NCBI GenBank assembly: GCA_002422955.1
Contig: DITY01000252.1
Span: 1 to 45,941, forward strand
DNA: 45,941 nucleotides
Reading direction: 5' to 3'
From: Planctomycetaceae bacterium UBA6172
Lineage (GTDB): Bacteria > Planctomycetota > Planctomycetia > Pirellulales > Pirellulaceae
The notes under the pieces were generated by a model that had not been told where the DNA came from, did not search any database, and worked only from the letters and a program-made list of their open reading frames with translations. Below are positions 26,333 to 35,850 of this stretch, in pieces. How positions within the stretch are numbered: the first letter of the stretch is position 1; each line of letters opens with the position of its first letter. A program made the position numbers and the translations under genes.

Positions 26333-29300
26333 TCAGTCGATGTAAAGAAAGTGATTGGAGGTCAGCAGGACCCGACAAAGCGCCCGGTTAGCCGATCGCT
26401 TCGGATGGGGGTCGCCCGCGGAACTGAGCCAGCGGGCGGATTCTTCGAGAAAGGCTTGTGTTTCGACCATTTCTTCGTCGCTGGGCCACCGTCCCAGTGC
26501 GATCCGATAGGCCTGGCGGATGATCATGGCCGGTGTTGGCGGTTCCGCGCTGCCCGCTCCCTTAGCATTTTCGGAAAGACGATTTTCCAGGGCTGTGGCT
26601 TGGGCGTGTACGAACGGGGCATTCATCAGATAGAGGCCCTGAGTCGGCGTGATGGTCGGCTGGCGAGTCGGGGTGCTGATGTTGGGATCCGCCGCATCGA
26701 AGAGGGCCAGGAACGGATGCCGCCGTGCCCTCTGGATCATCAGGAAGACGCTACGGTGATCGGAATCGTAAATCGCATGAAACGGATAATGGATGCTGAA
26801 TCCCCAGGATTTCACGTCCGGGAAGGGGTGCGGTCCGCCGGTAGCGTGATTCAGTTGGCCGCTGACCGCGAGCATCGCATCCCGGATCGATTCGGCATCG
26901 AGCGGTCGGCGACGATGATGGCCCAACAGCCGATTTTCGGGATCGGCCGCCACTAGTTCCGGGCCGGGCGTGCTCGAAAGGCGATAGACCCGTGAGGACA
27001 GAATGCGGCGCTGCAGACGTTTGATGGACCAACCGTCCGCCATGAATTCCGCCGCCAAAAAGTCGAGCAATTCCGGGTGGGTAGGGGGAGTACCGCGGAC
27101 CCCAAAATCGTTAGGCGTCGAAACCAGACCCTGCCCGAACAGATGGTGCCAAACTCGATTGACCAGAACGCGAGCGGTGAGCGGATTGGAAGGGCGGGTC
27201 AACCATTCGGACAGTTCCTCGCGGCCACTGCCGCCCACTTCGGCCGGCAGGCGGTCACCACCGAGGACATCCAGGAACCTCCGCGGCACCGAATCACCCA
27301 GTCGATCGGGTTCTCCACGGCGCTGAATGCGGGCGTCGGCCGGGGTTCCTTCGGAGACGCCATAAGCGGTTGGGTATCTCCATCGCGCTCTGATTTCCTC
27401 GCGCGATTTAGCCAGTCGCTCGGCTTGGGCTGCCAAATCAGCGAGCTCGTCCTTGAGTCGGCCCCTCAGCGCATCCGTTTCGGACGCGAGACCGCTTTGC
27501 GATTGCAACTCCGGCAACGGCTGCAAGGCCACGGTATCCCCGACGACGTTATCGATGTCGCGGGATGGTGATGGGGCTTGGACTTGGCCGAAGCCGTCGC
27601 TCACGAACGTATTGAGCACACCGTCCCAGGCTGGTGCGGCGGCGAGATTCTCGAAACGGACCACGTCGCCGGGAGTTCCGATCCGACCGGAGTAGGTTTT
27701 TTTGGCGAGGTCAATCTCGATTTGAAGGTTGTACCAGTGTCCGGGTTGCAGGTCGCGAATGATTCGGAACTGGTCGCCATCGCGAGCAGAGAATTGTTTC
27801 GAATTGATACTGAACTCGAGTCCCAGTGATCGGATCGCGCCGTTGCCGAGATAGAAGCGGTACGAACCGTCGCCCTCGACCGCTTCGACATTGCGAAAAT
27901 CGAGATTGAAGTAAAAGGCCGGTGCCTGTGCGAGCGTTAGCTCGGTGAACTCCTGGCGAATCCCGTCGGTGGGTTGGCCGTGGGCGATGCGAACTCCCTG
28001 GCTACCCGAGGGTTCGACATGGTTGAAGGGGCTTTGGGCTTCGGGCAGGATCGTATTCGGGCCAGCGGTAAACCAAGGCAAGCCGCCTGACTTGCCTGGC
28101 GTCTGCAGCTCCCAGCCCGGATCACGGCTGACGCCCCGGGTGGTTCGGTCAAGGATCGACCGCCGGCCGCCTTCGATTTCGGCGATTTGCTGGTCGATCT
28201 GGCGGAGCTCTTGGGCGATTCGCTCTTCGATCGAGCCGACTTCCGCTGGCGGTACCAAGGCCACCAGGTTGTGAGGGCGTTTGTGTTCTTCGCCCCCAGG
28301 GAAGCTGTACTGGGAACTGGAGAAGATCCCGTACAGCGCGTAGTAATCTTCGGCCGTGATCGCGTCGTACTTGTGGTCGTGACATCGGGCACAACCGATC
28401 GATAACCCCAAGAAAACCTGACCGAGGTTGTCGAGCGTGTCAGCGATATCGAGGTGCTGAAACTCGCTGTTGATGTTGTAGCCGAACCGCTTGGTGATCG
28501 CGATGTAGCCGGTTGCGGTGACCTGTTCGGCGAACCGTTGGGGAGAACCAAGGCTAGCCGTGGCGTCGCGACGCGCGAGGATATCGCCAGCAATCTGTTC
28601 GGAAACGAATTGATTGAAGGGCAGATCCTGATTGAAGGCGTCGATCACATAGTCGCGGTAGCGATAGGCTTCAGGGACAGGGTAGTCGGCACCATCCCCC
28701 GCGGTATCGGCGTAGCGCACCAGATCGAGCCAGTGCTTTCCCCATCGCCGGCCATACTCCGGGGATGCGAGCAACCGGTCGATCACGCGGTGGTGCGCGT
28801 CAGGCGACTCGTCCGTGGCGAAGGCCTCGATGTCATCGAGGGACGGTGGTAAGCCGGTCAAGTCGAAGGCAATCCGTCGCAGCCAGGTTGGCTTATCGGC
28901 GTCGGCGGCTGGCCGCAAGCCGCGGGCACTGAGTTCGGCGACGATAAAGCGGTCGATATCAGTAATTGCCCAATTTTCGATCTCATTCGTCGTTCCGATC
29001 TCGGGGGGGGCATCGATTTGCGGTACCGAGCTCTTATGAATGGGCTGATATGCCCAGTGCTGGCGTTCGCGGTCGGTGATCGCGCCAGCTCGCAGTCCCG
29101 ACATTGCGGCGGTCGCGGGTTCACTGCTCGGCCAAGGGGCGCCGAGTTGAACCCACTTGCGGAGTACCGCGATTTCTTGGTCCTGCAATCGGCCTTCGGG
29201 CGGCATTCGGATTTCGCCTTCATAGCTGACTGCCTGAAGCAAGAGGCTGTGCTCGGGCGCGGCTTCATCGATCACGGCTCCGCTGTCACCGCCCGCGCGC

Positions 29301-29599
29301 AATCCGCTCGAGCTGTCCAGTCGAAGCCCTGATTCGGACTTACGTAGCCCATGGCAATCGAGGCACGCCTTCGACAGGAGCGGTCGGACTTCGGACTCGA
29401 AGAAGCGTTCGATCGCATCGTCGGCCACGGCCACGCCCGGGCCAGGATCGGACGTCTGAGAAGGGGCTTGGCCGCTGGCTGTCGAGAATGACAAGCAGCC
29501 GATTATCAGCGGCAGGATCAGGACAAAGGACAAGCGGGGAGGGGCTTGGTCATCCAACCCGCGGCGGGGGAGTTCGAGCATCCGCAAGGCACCGGACAT
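26333..29599 (-). CDS. PSD1/PSCyt1-PSCyt2 cytochrome-c-like exported protein with LamG-like insert
   Basis: A 1088-residue planctomycete protein. A signal peptide (about 22-44) is followed by a PSCyt1 cytochrome-c domain with heme motif CLDCH (79-83) and a later Met ligand candidate in RMPPEG. Then comes PSCyt2/DUF1549 (about 205-420), a helical region, a LamG-like beta-sandwich (about 510-690) and C-terminal PSD1/DUF1553 (about 790-1050, with SNPLTARVLVNRVWHHLFG by position). Paired with the DUF1501 gene 18 bp downstream. The heme, if attached, would make the protein periplasmic. Function unknown; thought to act in polysaccharide metabolism. An ATG at 29581 is an equally possible start. An uninterrupted run of eight G lies at 29003-29010. 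Confidence 0.93.
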   Translation of the reverse strand: MSGALRMLELPRRGLDDQAPPRLSFVLILPLIIGCLSFSTASGQAPSQTSDPGPGVAVADDAIERFFESEVRPLLSKACLDCHGLRKSESGLRLDSSSGLRAGGDSGAVIDEAAPEHSLLLQAVSYEGEIRMPPEGRLQDQEIAVLRKWVQLGAPWPSSEPATAAMSGLRAGAITDRERQHWAYQPIHKSSVPQIDAPPEIGTTNEIENWAITDIDRFIVAELSARGLRPAADADKPTWLRRIAFDLTGLPPSLDDIEAFATDESPDAHHRVIDRLLASPEYGRRWGKHWLDLVRYADTAGDGADYPVPEAYRYRDYVIDAFNQDLPFNQFVSEQIAGDILARRDATASLGSPQRFAEQVTATGYIAITKRFGYNINSEFQHLDIADTLDNLGQVFLGLSIGCARCHDHKYDAITAEDYYALYGIFSSSQYSFPGGEEHKRPHNLVALVPPAEVGSIEERIAQELRQIDQQIAEIEGGRRSILDRTTRGVSRDPGWELQTPGKSGGLPWFTAGPNTILPEAQSPFNHVEPSGSQGVRIAHGQPTDGIRQEFTELTLAQAPAFYFNLDFRNVEAVEGDGSYRFYLGNGAIRSLGLEFSINSKQFSARDGDQFRIIRDLQPGHWYNLQIEIDLAKKTYSGRIGTPGDVVRFENLAAAPAWDGVLNTFVSDGFGQVQAPSPSRDIDNVVGDTVALQPLPELQSQSGLASETDALRGRLKDELADLAAQAERLAKSREEIRARWRYPTAYGVSEGTPADARIQRRGEPDRLGDSVPRRFLDVLGGDRLPAEVGGSGREELSEWLTRPSNPLTARVLVNRVWHHLFGQGLVSTPNDFGVRGTPPTHPELLDFLAAEFMADGWSIKRLQRRILSSRVYRLSSTPGPELVAADPENRLLGHHRRRPLDAESIRDAMLAVSGQLNHATGGPHPFPDVKSWGFSIHYPFHAIYDSDHRSVFLMIQRARRHPFLALFDAADPNISTPTRQPTITPTQGLYLMNAPFVHAQATALENRLSENAKGAGSAEPPTPAMIIRQAYRIALGRWPSDEEMVETQAFLEESARWLSSAGDPHPKRSANRALCRVLLTSNHFLYID

Positions 29600-29835
29600 G
29601 GGTGAGATTGGGCTTCAAAGCCAGGTGGGATGGGAGCAGGTCTCCCGATCAGCAATTTACCAGCTCCGCAACGGGAATGCTTGCCGAACCGAGGGTGCCG
29701 GTCTGAACCGCGGAGCGTTCCGGAGCCGAACCACCCGCTTGATTGAACGCTTAAAATCGAAGAAGTCCGCGCCACATGCACAACCCCCCCCACGGATGAG
29801 GGCAGTCATCAAAGTCGATTGCCGTTCCGCAGTCG

Positions 29836-30483
29836 TCAATCTGCCGGTTTCGGAGCGGGCTGTTTACGTGCTGCCGCTTTCGATCGCAAAACCAAAGTCG
29901 GCGGCAATTCTTCTGAATCCGGGACAAACTTCATCGAGATCGAATTGACGCAGTGGCGAGCGTTCTTTTCGGTAAACTGTTCGCCGTAGAAGACATGCCC
30001 CAAGTGACCGCCACAATTTTCGCAGAGGATTTCGATCCGAATCCCATCGATATCCGGCAAGCGTCTGACGGTGCCTTCGATTTCGCTATCAAAGCTGGGC
30101 CAACCGCAACCGCTGTGAAACTTGCTGTCCGATTTGTACAACGCCGCGTTGCAACGGCGGCAGATGTAAGTTCCTTTCGCCTTCTCGTCGGTATACTCGC
30201 CAGTGAACGCCCGTTCTGTTCCCTTCAGCAGCAAGACTCGACGCTCGCCAAGGTTCAGGTTGTTGTAGTCCTTCTCCGAGTCGATTAAGCGAATCTTCTG
30301 GGCGGCTTCATTCACGGATCGCTCGGTGGGTTTGGCGGAAGTGTTGGGCGTGGCGCTTTTGCTGCGAGGTTTTGACACCTGGGGCTCATCAGCGACTGAA
30401 GCCAACGCGCCGACAGACAAGCCGAAAAGGCAGAACAACGCCGTTCGCCGCGAGGCGTTCGAAAAGAAAGCAGCCGAGTTCAT
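29836..30483 (-). CDS. msrB: Exported methionine-R-sulfoxide reductase MsrB
   Basis: A 215-residue MsrB, which reduces methionine-R-sulfoxide in proteins. Zinc-binding pairs are Cys108/Cys111 (CRRC) and Cys154/Cys157 (CENC). GCGWPSF (126-131) and the catalytic Cys178 in RHCVNS are intact. A signal peptide (hydrophobic TALFCLFGLSVGALASVA) implies periplasmic repair of envelope proteins, unlike the usual cytosolic form. ATG 30483 follows GGTGGAG at a good spacing; the longer frame from 30528 is less likely. No MsrA beside it. Confidence 0.96.
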   Translation of the reverse strand: MNSAAFFSNASRRTALFCLFGLSVGALASVADEPQVSKPRSKSATPNTSAKPTERSVNEAAQKIRLIDSEKDYNNLNLGERRVLLLKGTERAFTGEYTDEKAKGTYICRRCNAALYKSDSKFHSGCGWPSFDSEIEGTVRRLPDIDGIRIEILCENCGGHLGHVFYGEQFTEKNARHCVNSISMKFVPDSEELPPTLVLRSKAAARKQPAPKPAD

Positions 30484-30639
30484 CTTCAACTCCACCAAGC
30501 TAGCGTTTGGGGTACTGGTTGGACGCATTATGGCCGTTCAGGCCGGGCAGAACGATTGTCCTATTGTACCCTGATGGTTAGCTCAGTATCCATTCGAAAA
30601 AGGGTGCTAATGCACCTGGCCAACCGTAATTTTAGCCGG

Positions 30640-31479
30640 TCAGTCAGCCTTCTCACCGATGATCCAATGGGTGAAGGCGACCAACTTCATGCCGTTTTGT
30701 CCGGCATACTGCCCAACGCTGAGTTTGTCGTCCTTCACGAATGGCTGTTCGGTCAGTGCGCGTTCGGCGCAATATTGACGAATGCGGCCTTCGACCATTT
30801 TGGCAACGATGTTGTCGGGCTTGCCTTCCGCCTTGGCTGCCGCGGTGAGAATCTCCCGCTCTTTGTTGACCTGGGCTTCGTCCAATTCGTCGGCGTTGAC
30901 CACCTGCGGTTTCATGGCCGCGATGTGCATCGAAACGTCCTTGGCCACCTCGTCAGTGCCGCCTTCAACTCGCAACAGCACGCCCGCCGTGGTCCCGGCG
31001 TTGTGTTGGTAGCCTCCACAGGAACCTTCGACTCGGATCATCCGACCGACGTTGAAGACTTCGCGGATACGATTGAAAAGGTCTTCTTTCTGTTGGCCCA
31101 ACGAGGTGCCAGGAAGACTGGGCGAATCTTGGGACAGTAGCTCGTCCGCCGTCCGTGCGCCAGGGCCGGTCGCCAACTGCAAGGCGAGGTCTTGCGCCAG
31201 ACGAACGAACTCGTCGTTGTTGGTCACCGGCGCGCTTTCGCACAGCAATTCGACCATCGCGCCGACTTTCTTGTCGGTGCCGATGTACATCCCGAAGCGA
31301 CCGAAAGCGGTTTCTCGGTCTGATCGCTTGTCCGAAAGTTGCTTGCCCTTTTTCCGCAGAACTTCGAATGCCATCTCCTCGTTCCCTCCCGCTTCCTGCA
31401 ACGCCTGTTTGCAGTCCATCAGGGGAAGACCGGTTCTCTCGCGAAATGCCTTAACGGCGGCGGCCGAAATTGTCGTCAT
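30640..31479 (-). CDS. tsf: Translation elongation factor Ts
   Basis: A 279-residue EF-Ts, which recycles EF-Tu-GDP. Starts MTTISAAAVKAFRERTG with the conserved LMDCKQAL and core segments VGAMVELLCE and the late HIAAMKPQVV. Length is near that of other bacterial EF-Ts. Preceded by GGAG at a suitable distance. It lies downstream of rpsB on the same strand, the classical arrangement, with 161 bp between. Confidence 0.98.
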   Translation of the reverse strand: MTTISAAAVKAFRERTGLPLMDCKQALQEAGGNEEMAFEVLRKKGKQLSDKRSDRETAFGRFGMYIGTDKKVGAMVELLCESAPVTNNDEFVRLAQDLALQLATGPGARTADELLSQDSPSLPGTSLGQQKEDLFNRIREVFNVGRMIRVEGSCGGYQHNAGTTAGVLLRVEGGTDEVAKDVSMHIAAMKPQVVNADELDEAQVNKEREILTAAAKAEGKPDNIVAKMVEGRIRQYCAERALTEQPFVKDDKLSVGQYAGQNGMKLVAFTHWIIGEKAD

Positions 31480-31571
31480 TTTGAAATCTCCGTGGGGATT
31501 GTAAATCGGGAGACCGCGACAAGGGGCCAATGAGCCTCACCCCGTCGGTCGGAAAAGGAAGGTAAAACAAC

Positions 31572-31597
31572 CAGGGCACCCGTTGAGAGATGCCCTG
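31572..31597 (-). terminator. Hairpin between rpsB and tsf, possible attenuator
   Basis: On the minus strand CAGGGCA pairs with TGCCCTG (7 bp) over a 12-base loop, followed by GTTGTTTT. It lies 44 bp past the rpsB stop and 93 bp before the tsf start. Probably a partial terminator that lowers tsf relative to rpsB, as known in other bacteria; a separate tsf promoter is also possible. Confidence 0.5.
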
Positions 31598-31640
31598 TTT
31601 CGAATCTCCAAGACTCCGGCTAGGCCGGTCGCAGCGACGA

Positions 31641-32420
31641 TCAGACCGCCGGTGCGGCGTCTTCGGCTTGCGGGGCAGCGGCAGGAACGTCGGCAACCGA
31701 CGCAACTGCGGCGCTCACCATCTCAGGCGATTGGGCGGAAGCTCCCTTGCCCTCGATAACGGCGTCGGCCAGATGCTTGAGAATCAGTTCGATGCTGCGG
31801 ATACCGTCATCATTGCCCGGAATCGGCAGATCAATGTCGCTGGGGTCGCTGTCGGTATCGATCAACGCGGCTGTCGCGATGCCCAAGCGTCGTGCTTCGC
31901 GAACCGCGTTCCGTTCCTTGCCCGGGTCGACCAGGAACAGCACCTCTGGCAAGCGATTCATTGTCCGCAGGCCATTCAAATTGCGATACATCTTTCGGTA
32001 TTCGCGATTGAGCGACGACTGCATTTTTTTGCTGTACTTGCTAATCCCTTCGCCGCTGCGAAGTTCTTCCAATTCCTCCAGACGCGACAAGCGATTGCGG
32101 ATGGTTCGAAAGTTGGTCAGGGTGCCCCCAAGCCAACGCTCCGAGACGAACGGCATCCCGCAGCGCAGCGCCTGTTCTTCGATCGCCTCTCCCGCCTGTC
32201 GTTTCGTTCCGACGAATAAAATCAAGCTTCCGCCCCCAGCGACTTGGCCGAGGTACTTTTTCGTCCGCAGCAGACCGCGAAGCGTTTCTCGAATGTCGAG
32301 GATGTGAATCTGGTTTTTACGACCGAAAATGAACGGAGCCATTTTCGGATTCCACAAGCTCGTCCTGTGTCCGAAGTGAACACCGGCGTCGATCATTTCC
32401 TGGATGATAGTTCCAGCCAT
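31641..32420 (-). CDS. rpsB: Ribosomal protein S2
   Basis: A 259-residue S2 protein of the 30S subunit. Conserved segments: AGVHFGHRTSLWNPKM near the start, FVGTKRQA, PFVSERWLGGTLTNF and a C-terminal Asp-rich end. Its last about 30 residues are an Ala-rich extension. Start ATG 32420 has GAGAG upstream; the frame extending to 32474 is not conserved. First gene of the rpsB-tsf pair. Confidence 0.98.
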   Translation of the reverse strand: MAGTIIQEMIDAGVHFGHRTSLWNPKMAPFIFGRKNQIHILDIRETLRGLLRTKKYLGQVAGGGSLILFVGTKRQAGEAIEEQALRCGMPFVSERWLGGTLTNFRTIRNRLSRLEELEELRSGEGISKYSKKMQSSLNREYRKMYRNLNGLRTMNRLPEVLFLVDPGKERNAVREARRLGIATAALIDTDSDPSDIDLPIPGNDDGIRSIELILKHLADAVIEGKGASAQSPEMVSAAVASVADVPAAAPQAEDAAPAV

Positions 32421-32746
32421 CAATTTTCTCTCGCGGGATGGGGTCGTTCGGGCACAAAACCGACAGCGAGCCATCCGGTTTGACGTCTGCCGGGAACGGC
32501 AGGCCTACCGAACGGACTCTCCACAGGTTCAGGGCGTCTTGGCAGTTCCCTGATTGGGGGACTGCCCGGGCCCTTCGTCCCTGGTTGAACGACCAGAGGA
32601 TTGGGAGGTGATAAAAAACCCGCGGAACCGAGATTACGCGGGTCTGAGAGGATATGTCAGCTTGCCCCTAGGCGTCAAGGCAGCGGAGCAGCAATTCGAC
32701 TGGGACGACCCGATGCGACGGCAAAGTCGGTTGAGGAGCGTTGTGC
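32421..32746. other. rpsB leader and metK terminator region
   Basis: Contains the metK terminator (32613-32643) and, closer to rpsB, several imperfect hairpins. One is GGCAGTTCCC at 32541 with GGGGACTGCC at 32557, which has one mismatch in the minus-strand RNA. A structured ribosomal-protein leader controlled by S2 is conceivable but I do not recognise a known motif. No gene here. Confidence 0.45.
32613..32643 (-). terminator. Rho-independent terminator of metK
   Basis: On the minus strand ACCCGCG pairs with CGCGGGT (7 bp) around a 12-base loop, directly followed by a run of six T. It sits about 105 bp beyond the metK stop and before the rpsB leader, so it separates the two transcription units. 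Confidence 0.87.
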
Positions 32747-33919
32747 CTAACTGGCGGCGCGGGCCAGGTCCTCGGCCTTGTCAGTTTTTTCCCAAGTGAA
32801 CGAATCACCCGTTCTACCGAAGTGGCCGCCGGCCGCGGTCGCGCGGAAAATCGGCCGCAACAATTGCAGGTGTTCGATGATTCCGGACGGGGATAGCGGG
32901 AAATGGTCGCGGACTAACTTGCAGAGCTTGGCATCGTCGACCAACCCGCTGCCCTGGGTGTCGACGTAGACGCTGACGGGTTCCGAAACGCCAATCGCAT
33001 ACGCCAATTGCACCTCGCAGCGATCGGCCAGCCCAGCGGCCACGATGTTTTTAGCTATATAACGAGCCATGTATGCGGCTGAGCGGTCCACCTTGGTCGG
33101 ATCCTTGCCGCTGAAGGCCCCGCCACCATGGCGACCCCACCCACCGTAGGTGTCAACGATGATTTTTCGTCCGGTAAGTCCGCAGTCGCCATGGGGTCCA
33201 CCGACGACAAACTTGCCGGTCGGGTTGATGTGGTAGGTAGGTTCGCTCTTGACCAAATTGGCTGGCAGGCAGGGGCGAATCACGTGTTCACGAACAAAGT
33301 CATGAATCGTCTTTTGGTCCACTTCGGGGCCGTGTTGAGTGCTCAGGACGACCGTATCGATTCGGACGGGCGTGACGCCATGGTACTCAACCGTCACTTG
33401 GCTCTTGCTGTCGGGTCTGAGCCACGGCACTTCCCCGTGCTTGCGCGCTTCCGTGACTCGGTTGATGATCCGGTGAGACAGGGCGATGGGCAGCGGCATC
33501 AGTTCTTCGGTGTCGCGGCAAGCGAAGCCGAACATCAGGCCTTGGTCGCCAGCCCCGATCGATTTCCCTGATGCCGCGTCACTGTTCACGCCCTGCGCGA
33601 TGTCTGGGCTTTGAGAATCGAGCGAAACCAGCACCGCGCAGGTCTTGCCGCAGATGCCCATTTCGTCGTCCGTGTAGCCCACCTCGTTGATGACGTCCCG
33701 GACGACTTGCTGGTAATTCACAACGCTTTTCGTGGTGATTTCACCGGCGATGATCGCGAGCCCCGTCGTTACCATCGTTTCGCAAGCGACGCGGCTCAAC
33801 GGGTCCTGTGCCAGCAGCGCATCGAGCACGCCGTCCGAGATCTGATCGGCCAACTTGTCAGGATGGCCCATGCTGACGGATTCACTGGTGAACAAATAGC
33901 TTCGGTCTTCGCCCTTCAC
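32747..33919 (-). CDS. metK: S-adenosylmethionine synthetase MetK
   Basis: A 390-residue enzyme making SAM from methionine and ATP. Recognised by FTSESVSMGHPDK at the start, GAGDQGLMFGFA, the GGPHGDCGLTGRKI and GGGAFSGKDPTKVDRSAAY segments. The start is GTG 33919 with GGAG upstream, which gives the family length; a longer ATG frame to 34099 has a Pro/Arg-rich extension that is not conserved. Followed by a strong terminator. Confidence 0.98.
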   Translation of the reverse strand: MKGEDRSYLFTSESVSMGHPDKLADQISDGVLDALLAQDPLSRVACETMVTTGLAIIAGEITTKSVVNYQQVVRDVINEVGYTDDEMGICGKTCAVLVSLDSQSPDIAQGVNSDAASGKSIGAGDQGLMFGFACRDTEELMPLPIALSHRIINRVTEARKHGEVPWLRPDSKSQVTVEYHGVTPVRIDTVVLSTQHGPEVDQKTIHDFVREHVIRPCLPANLVKSEPTYHINPTGKFVVGGPHGDCGLTGRKIIVDTYGGWGRHGGGAFSGKDPTKVDRSAAYMARYIAKNIVAAGLADRCEVQLAYAIGVSEPVSVYVDTQGSGLVDDAKLCKLVRDHFPLSPSGIIEHLQLLRPIFRATAAGGHFGRTGDSFTWEKTDKAEDLARAAS

Positions 33920-34446
33920 TTGCTGCTTACTCCGACGGGGAGAGTTGAGTTGCGTAATCTGCCTTTGCAACGGAAGAGCGTAATTGCCCAAGCGTTCTTC
34001 TGCCACTGGTCCCGGCCCTGAATGCCGATTTCGCGTCACCGTCGATTGATTGGGAGGACCAGTTGGCCGCCCTGGCACTTCCCATGGTGTGAAGGGCACG
34101 ACCGAGTTGAGCCTCGCCTCCGTGCAGCGGCCCGATGCGAATTTTTCTCGCCGAAGGGAGTCCAGCCGGCACTCGGTGAATGCGACCCTGCCGTGATTCG
34201 GAGAAGCGACGGGAGCGTGGGGCGATCATGGATGTGATCGAGTCGATTTCGCATCCGTGGCGGATCGGAAATCGTTCGTGCAACCCCTGGTCGATCAGCA
34301 ATGCCGACCAGAAAAACGGTCAATATCGCTGCTTTTCGGCAGCTCATTTTTTCTGTCGTTGATAGCCAAGGCCGAAGACAGTTACGGGGAAGCTGGTACG
34401 ATGCTGTCTTCCCTCCAAGTCCCGAACCCATCGAATCATCGGCTCC
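33920..34446. other. 527-bp divergent promoter region (metK and thioredoxin-like gene)
   Basis: Upstream region for metK (minus) and the TlpA-like gene (plus). I looked for SAM or SAH riboswitch consensus parts before metK and saw none that I could recognise. The open frames here are extensions of, or antisense to, neighbouring genes. Confidence 0.45.
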
Positions 34447-35790
34447 ATGAAAAAGACATTCCGGCGGATCGGCGCCCTGTTTGCCAGTGTTGCCATGATG
34501 GCATTGCCTGGGGTGGCTCGCGCGCAAGACGCGAACGTGCCAGTGCAGCCCGAACTTGCTGTTGAGCGTGACGCGGTCGAAGCGGCCCTTCGGCCGCTCG
34601 CCGATCTGATCAAAGCCGGGACCACCTCGCGGGCCACGGTCGAGTGTACCAGTCGCGGCATGATTTTGGGCCAAGTCACTTCAAGCGAGAAGAGTCTTTA
34701 CCAAGTCGCGTCCAAACTTCCGAATCAATACCGCCTGCAGCTGAAGGCGGACGCGGAGACTTTGCAGCTGATTTCCAACGGCAAGCAGGTTTCCGTCTTG
34801 CTCGCTGATCAGGGCTATTTTCAAATTCCCTCGCCACAATCGCTGCAAGAGGTTGTGGGGGCGTTGCCGGTTCCGTTGGGGCCCTATCCCGAGCCGATCA
34901 TGGCCCTCACGCTGGCGGGTGTCGACCTGATTGGCTCCTTGCTTGCGGACCTGCAGTCGCTCGAGGTTGTCAACCGGGAGCCCTATGGCGATGAGCCGGC
35001 GGTTTTGTTGCGTGGGCTGCAGGCCGATGGCGTCGGCTGGTCGTTGTGGGTGGCGACGGACCCGGGGAAAGTCCGTCCACTCCGGATGAAAATCAACTTA
35101 ACCGCCGCACTGGGAGCAGCCGATCAGTTGCCCGAGGGTTTTGCTTACGAAATCGATTTGAAGTTTTCCGGTTGGCGGATGGGAGCTGAGGTCGATGAGT
35201 CGCTCTTCGCGTACCAACCACCTGCGGAAGCTCGGAAATTTGAATCGCTCGAAGACTACTTCAAATCGATGTCCGCGCAACCTCAGCAGCACCCGTTGCT
35301 GGGACAAGCGGCACCTCAGTTCACCACCGCGGGTGTGGACGGAACGAAGTTTGACTTGGCTTCGCAGCGGGGCAAAGTTGTCGTTCTCGATTTCTGGGCG
35401 ACCTGGTGCGGCCCGTGTGTCGAAGCGATGCCGGTGATTTCCGAGGTGGCCGGGGAAATGGCAGAGCAGGGGGTCGTTGTCTTCGCGGTCAACGTCGGAG
35501 AGAGGGCAGAGGAGATCAAGCCGTTTTTGTCGCGGTTGCAAATCGGATTGCCGGTGTTGATGGACCCGGATGGTAAAATTTCGGATGCCTACGCCGCAAC
35601 CGCCATCCCGCAGACCGTGTTGATCGGCAAGGATGGCCGCGTGGAGGCCGTACATGTCGGAATCGCCGGTCCAGAGCCCTTCAGGGCGAAACTGAGTGAG
35701 CAGTTAAAGGCCTTGGTCGCCGGAGAGAAACTGGCTCCAGCCCCCACGCAGTCATCGCCTGCACCGCCAACGCCTGCACAGCCCGAGTGA
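34447..35790 (+). CDS. Exported TlpA-like thioredoxin protein with N-terminal DUF2092/LolA-like domain
   Basis: A 447-residue secreted protein. Signal peptide ends near ARA-Q (residue 26). Residues about 35-260 look like a DUF2092 or LolA-like beta domain (RATVECTSRGM, YRLQLKADAETLQL). Residues about 285-420 form a TlpA-type thioredoxin with WCGPC (Cys321, Cys324) and the cis-Pro region AIPQTVLIG. The Pro-rich tail may be a linker. Probably a periplasmic thiol-disulfide reductase that acts on a lipid- or lipoprotein-related client, by inference from the fusion. The next gene (GspF-like) starts 60 bp downstream. Confidence 0.92.
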   Translation: MKKTFRRIGALFASVAMMALPGVARAQDANVPVQPELAVERDAVEAALRPLADLIKAGTTSRATVECTSRGMILGQVTSSEKSLYQVASKLPNQYRLQLKADAETLQLISNGKQVSVLLADQGYFQIPSPQSLQEVVGALPVPLGPYPEPIMALTLAGVDLIGSLLADLQSLEVVNREPYGDEPAVLLRGLQADGVGWSLWVATDPGKVRPLRMKINLTAALGAADQLPEGFAYEIDLKFSGWRMGAEVDESLFAYQPPAEARKFESLEDYFKSMSAQPQQHPLLGQAAPQFTTAGVDGTKFDLASQRGKVVVLDFWATWCGPCVEAMPVISEVAGEMAEQGVVVFAVNVGERAEEIKPFLSRLQIGLPVLMDPDGKISDAYAATAIPQTVLIGKDGRVEAVHVGIAGPEPFRAKLSEQLKALVAGEKLAPAPTQSSPAPPTPAQPE

Positions 35791-35850
35791 GCGCGCCGAT
35801 CGATGCTGAGGGAAACGCTGAGCCCCGTCCTCTCCTGATGAGTCCCTGCC

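Noticed and set aside
33920..34446. Possible SAM/SAH riboswitch upstream of metK
   Set aside because: I looked for the known core sequences and saw only unrelated GC-rich stretches; a covariance search would be needed to claim one.
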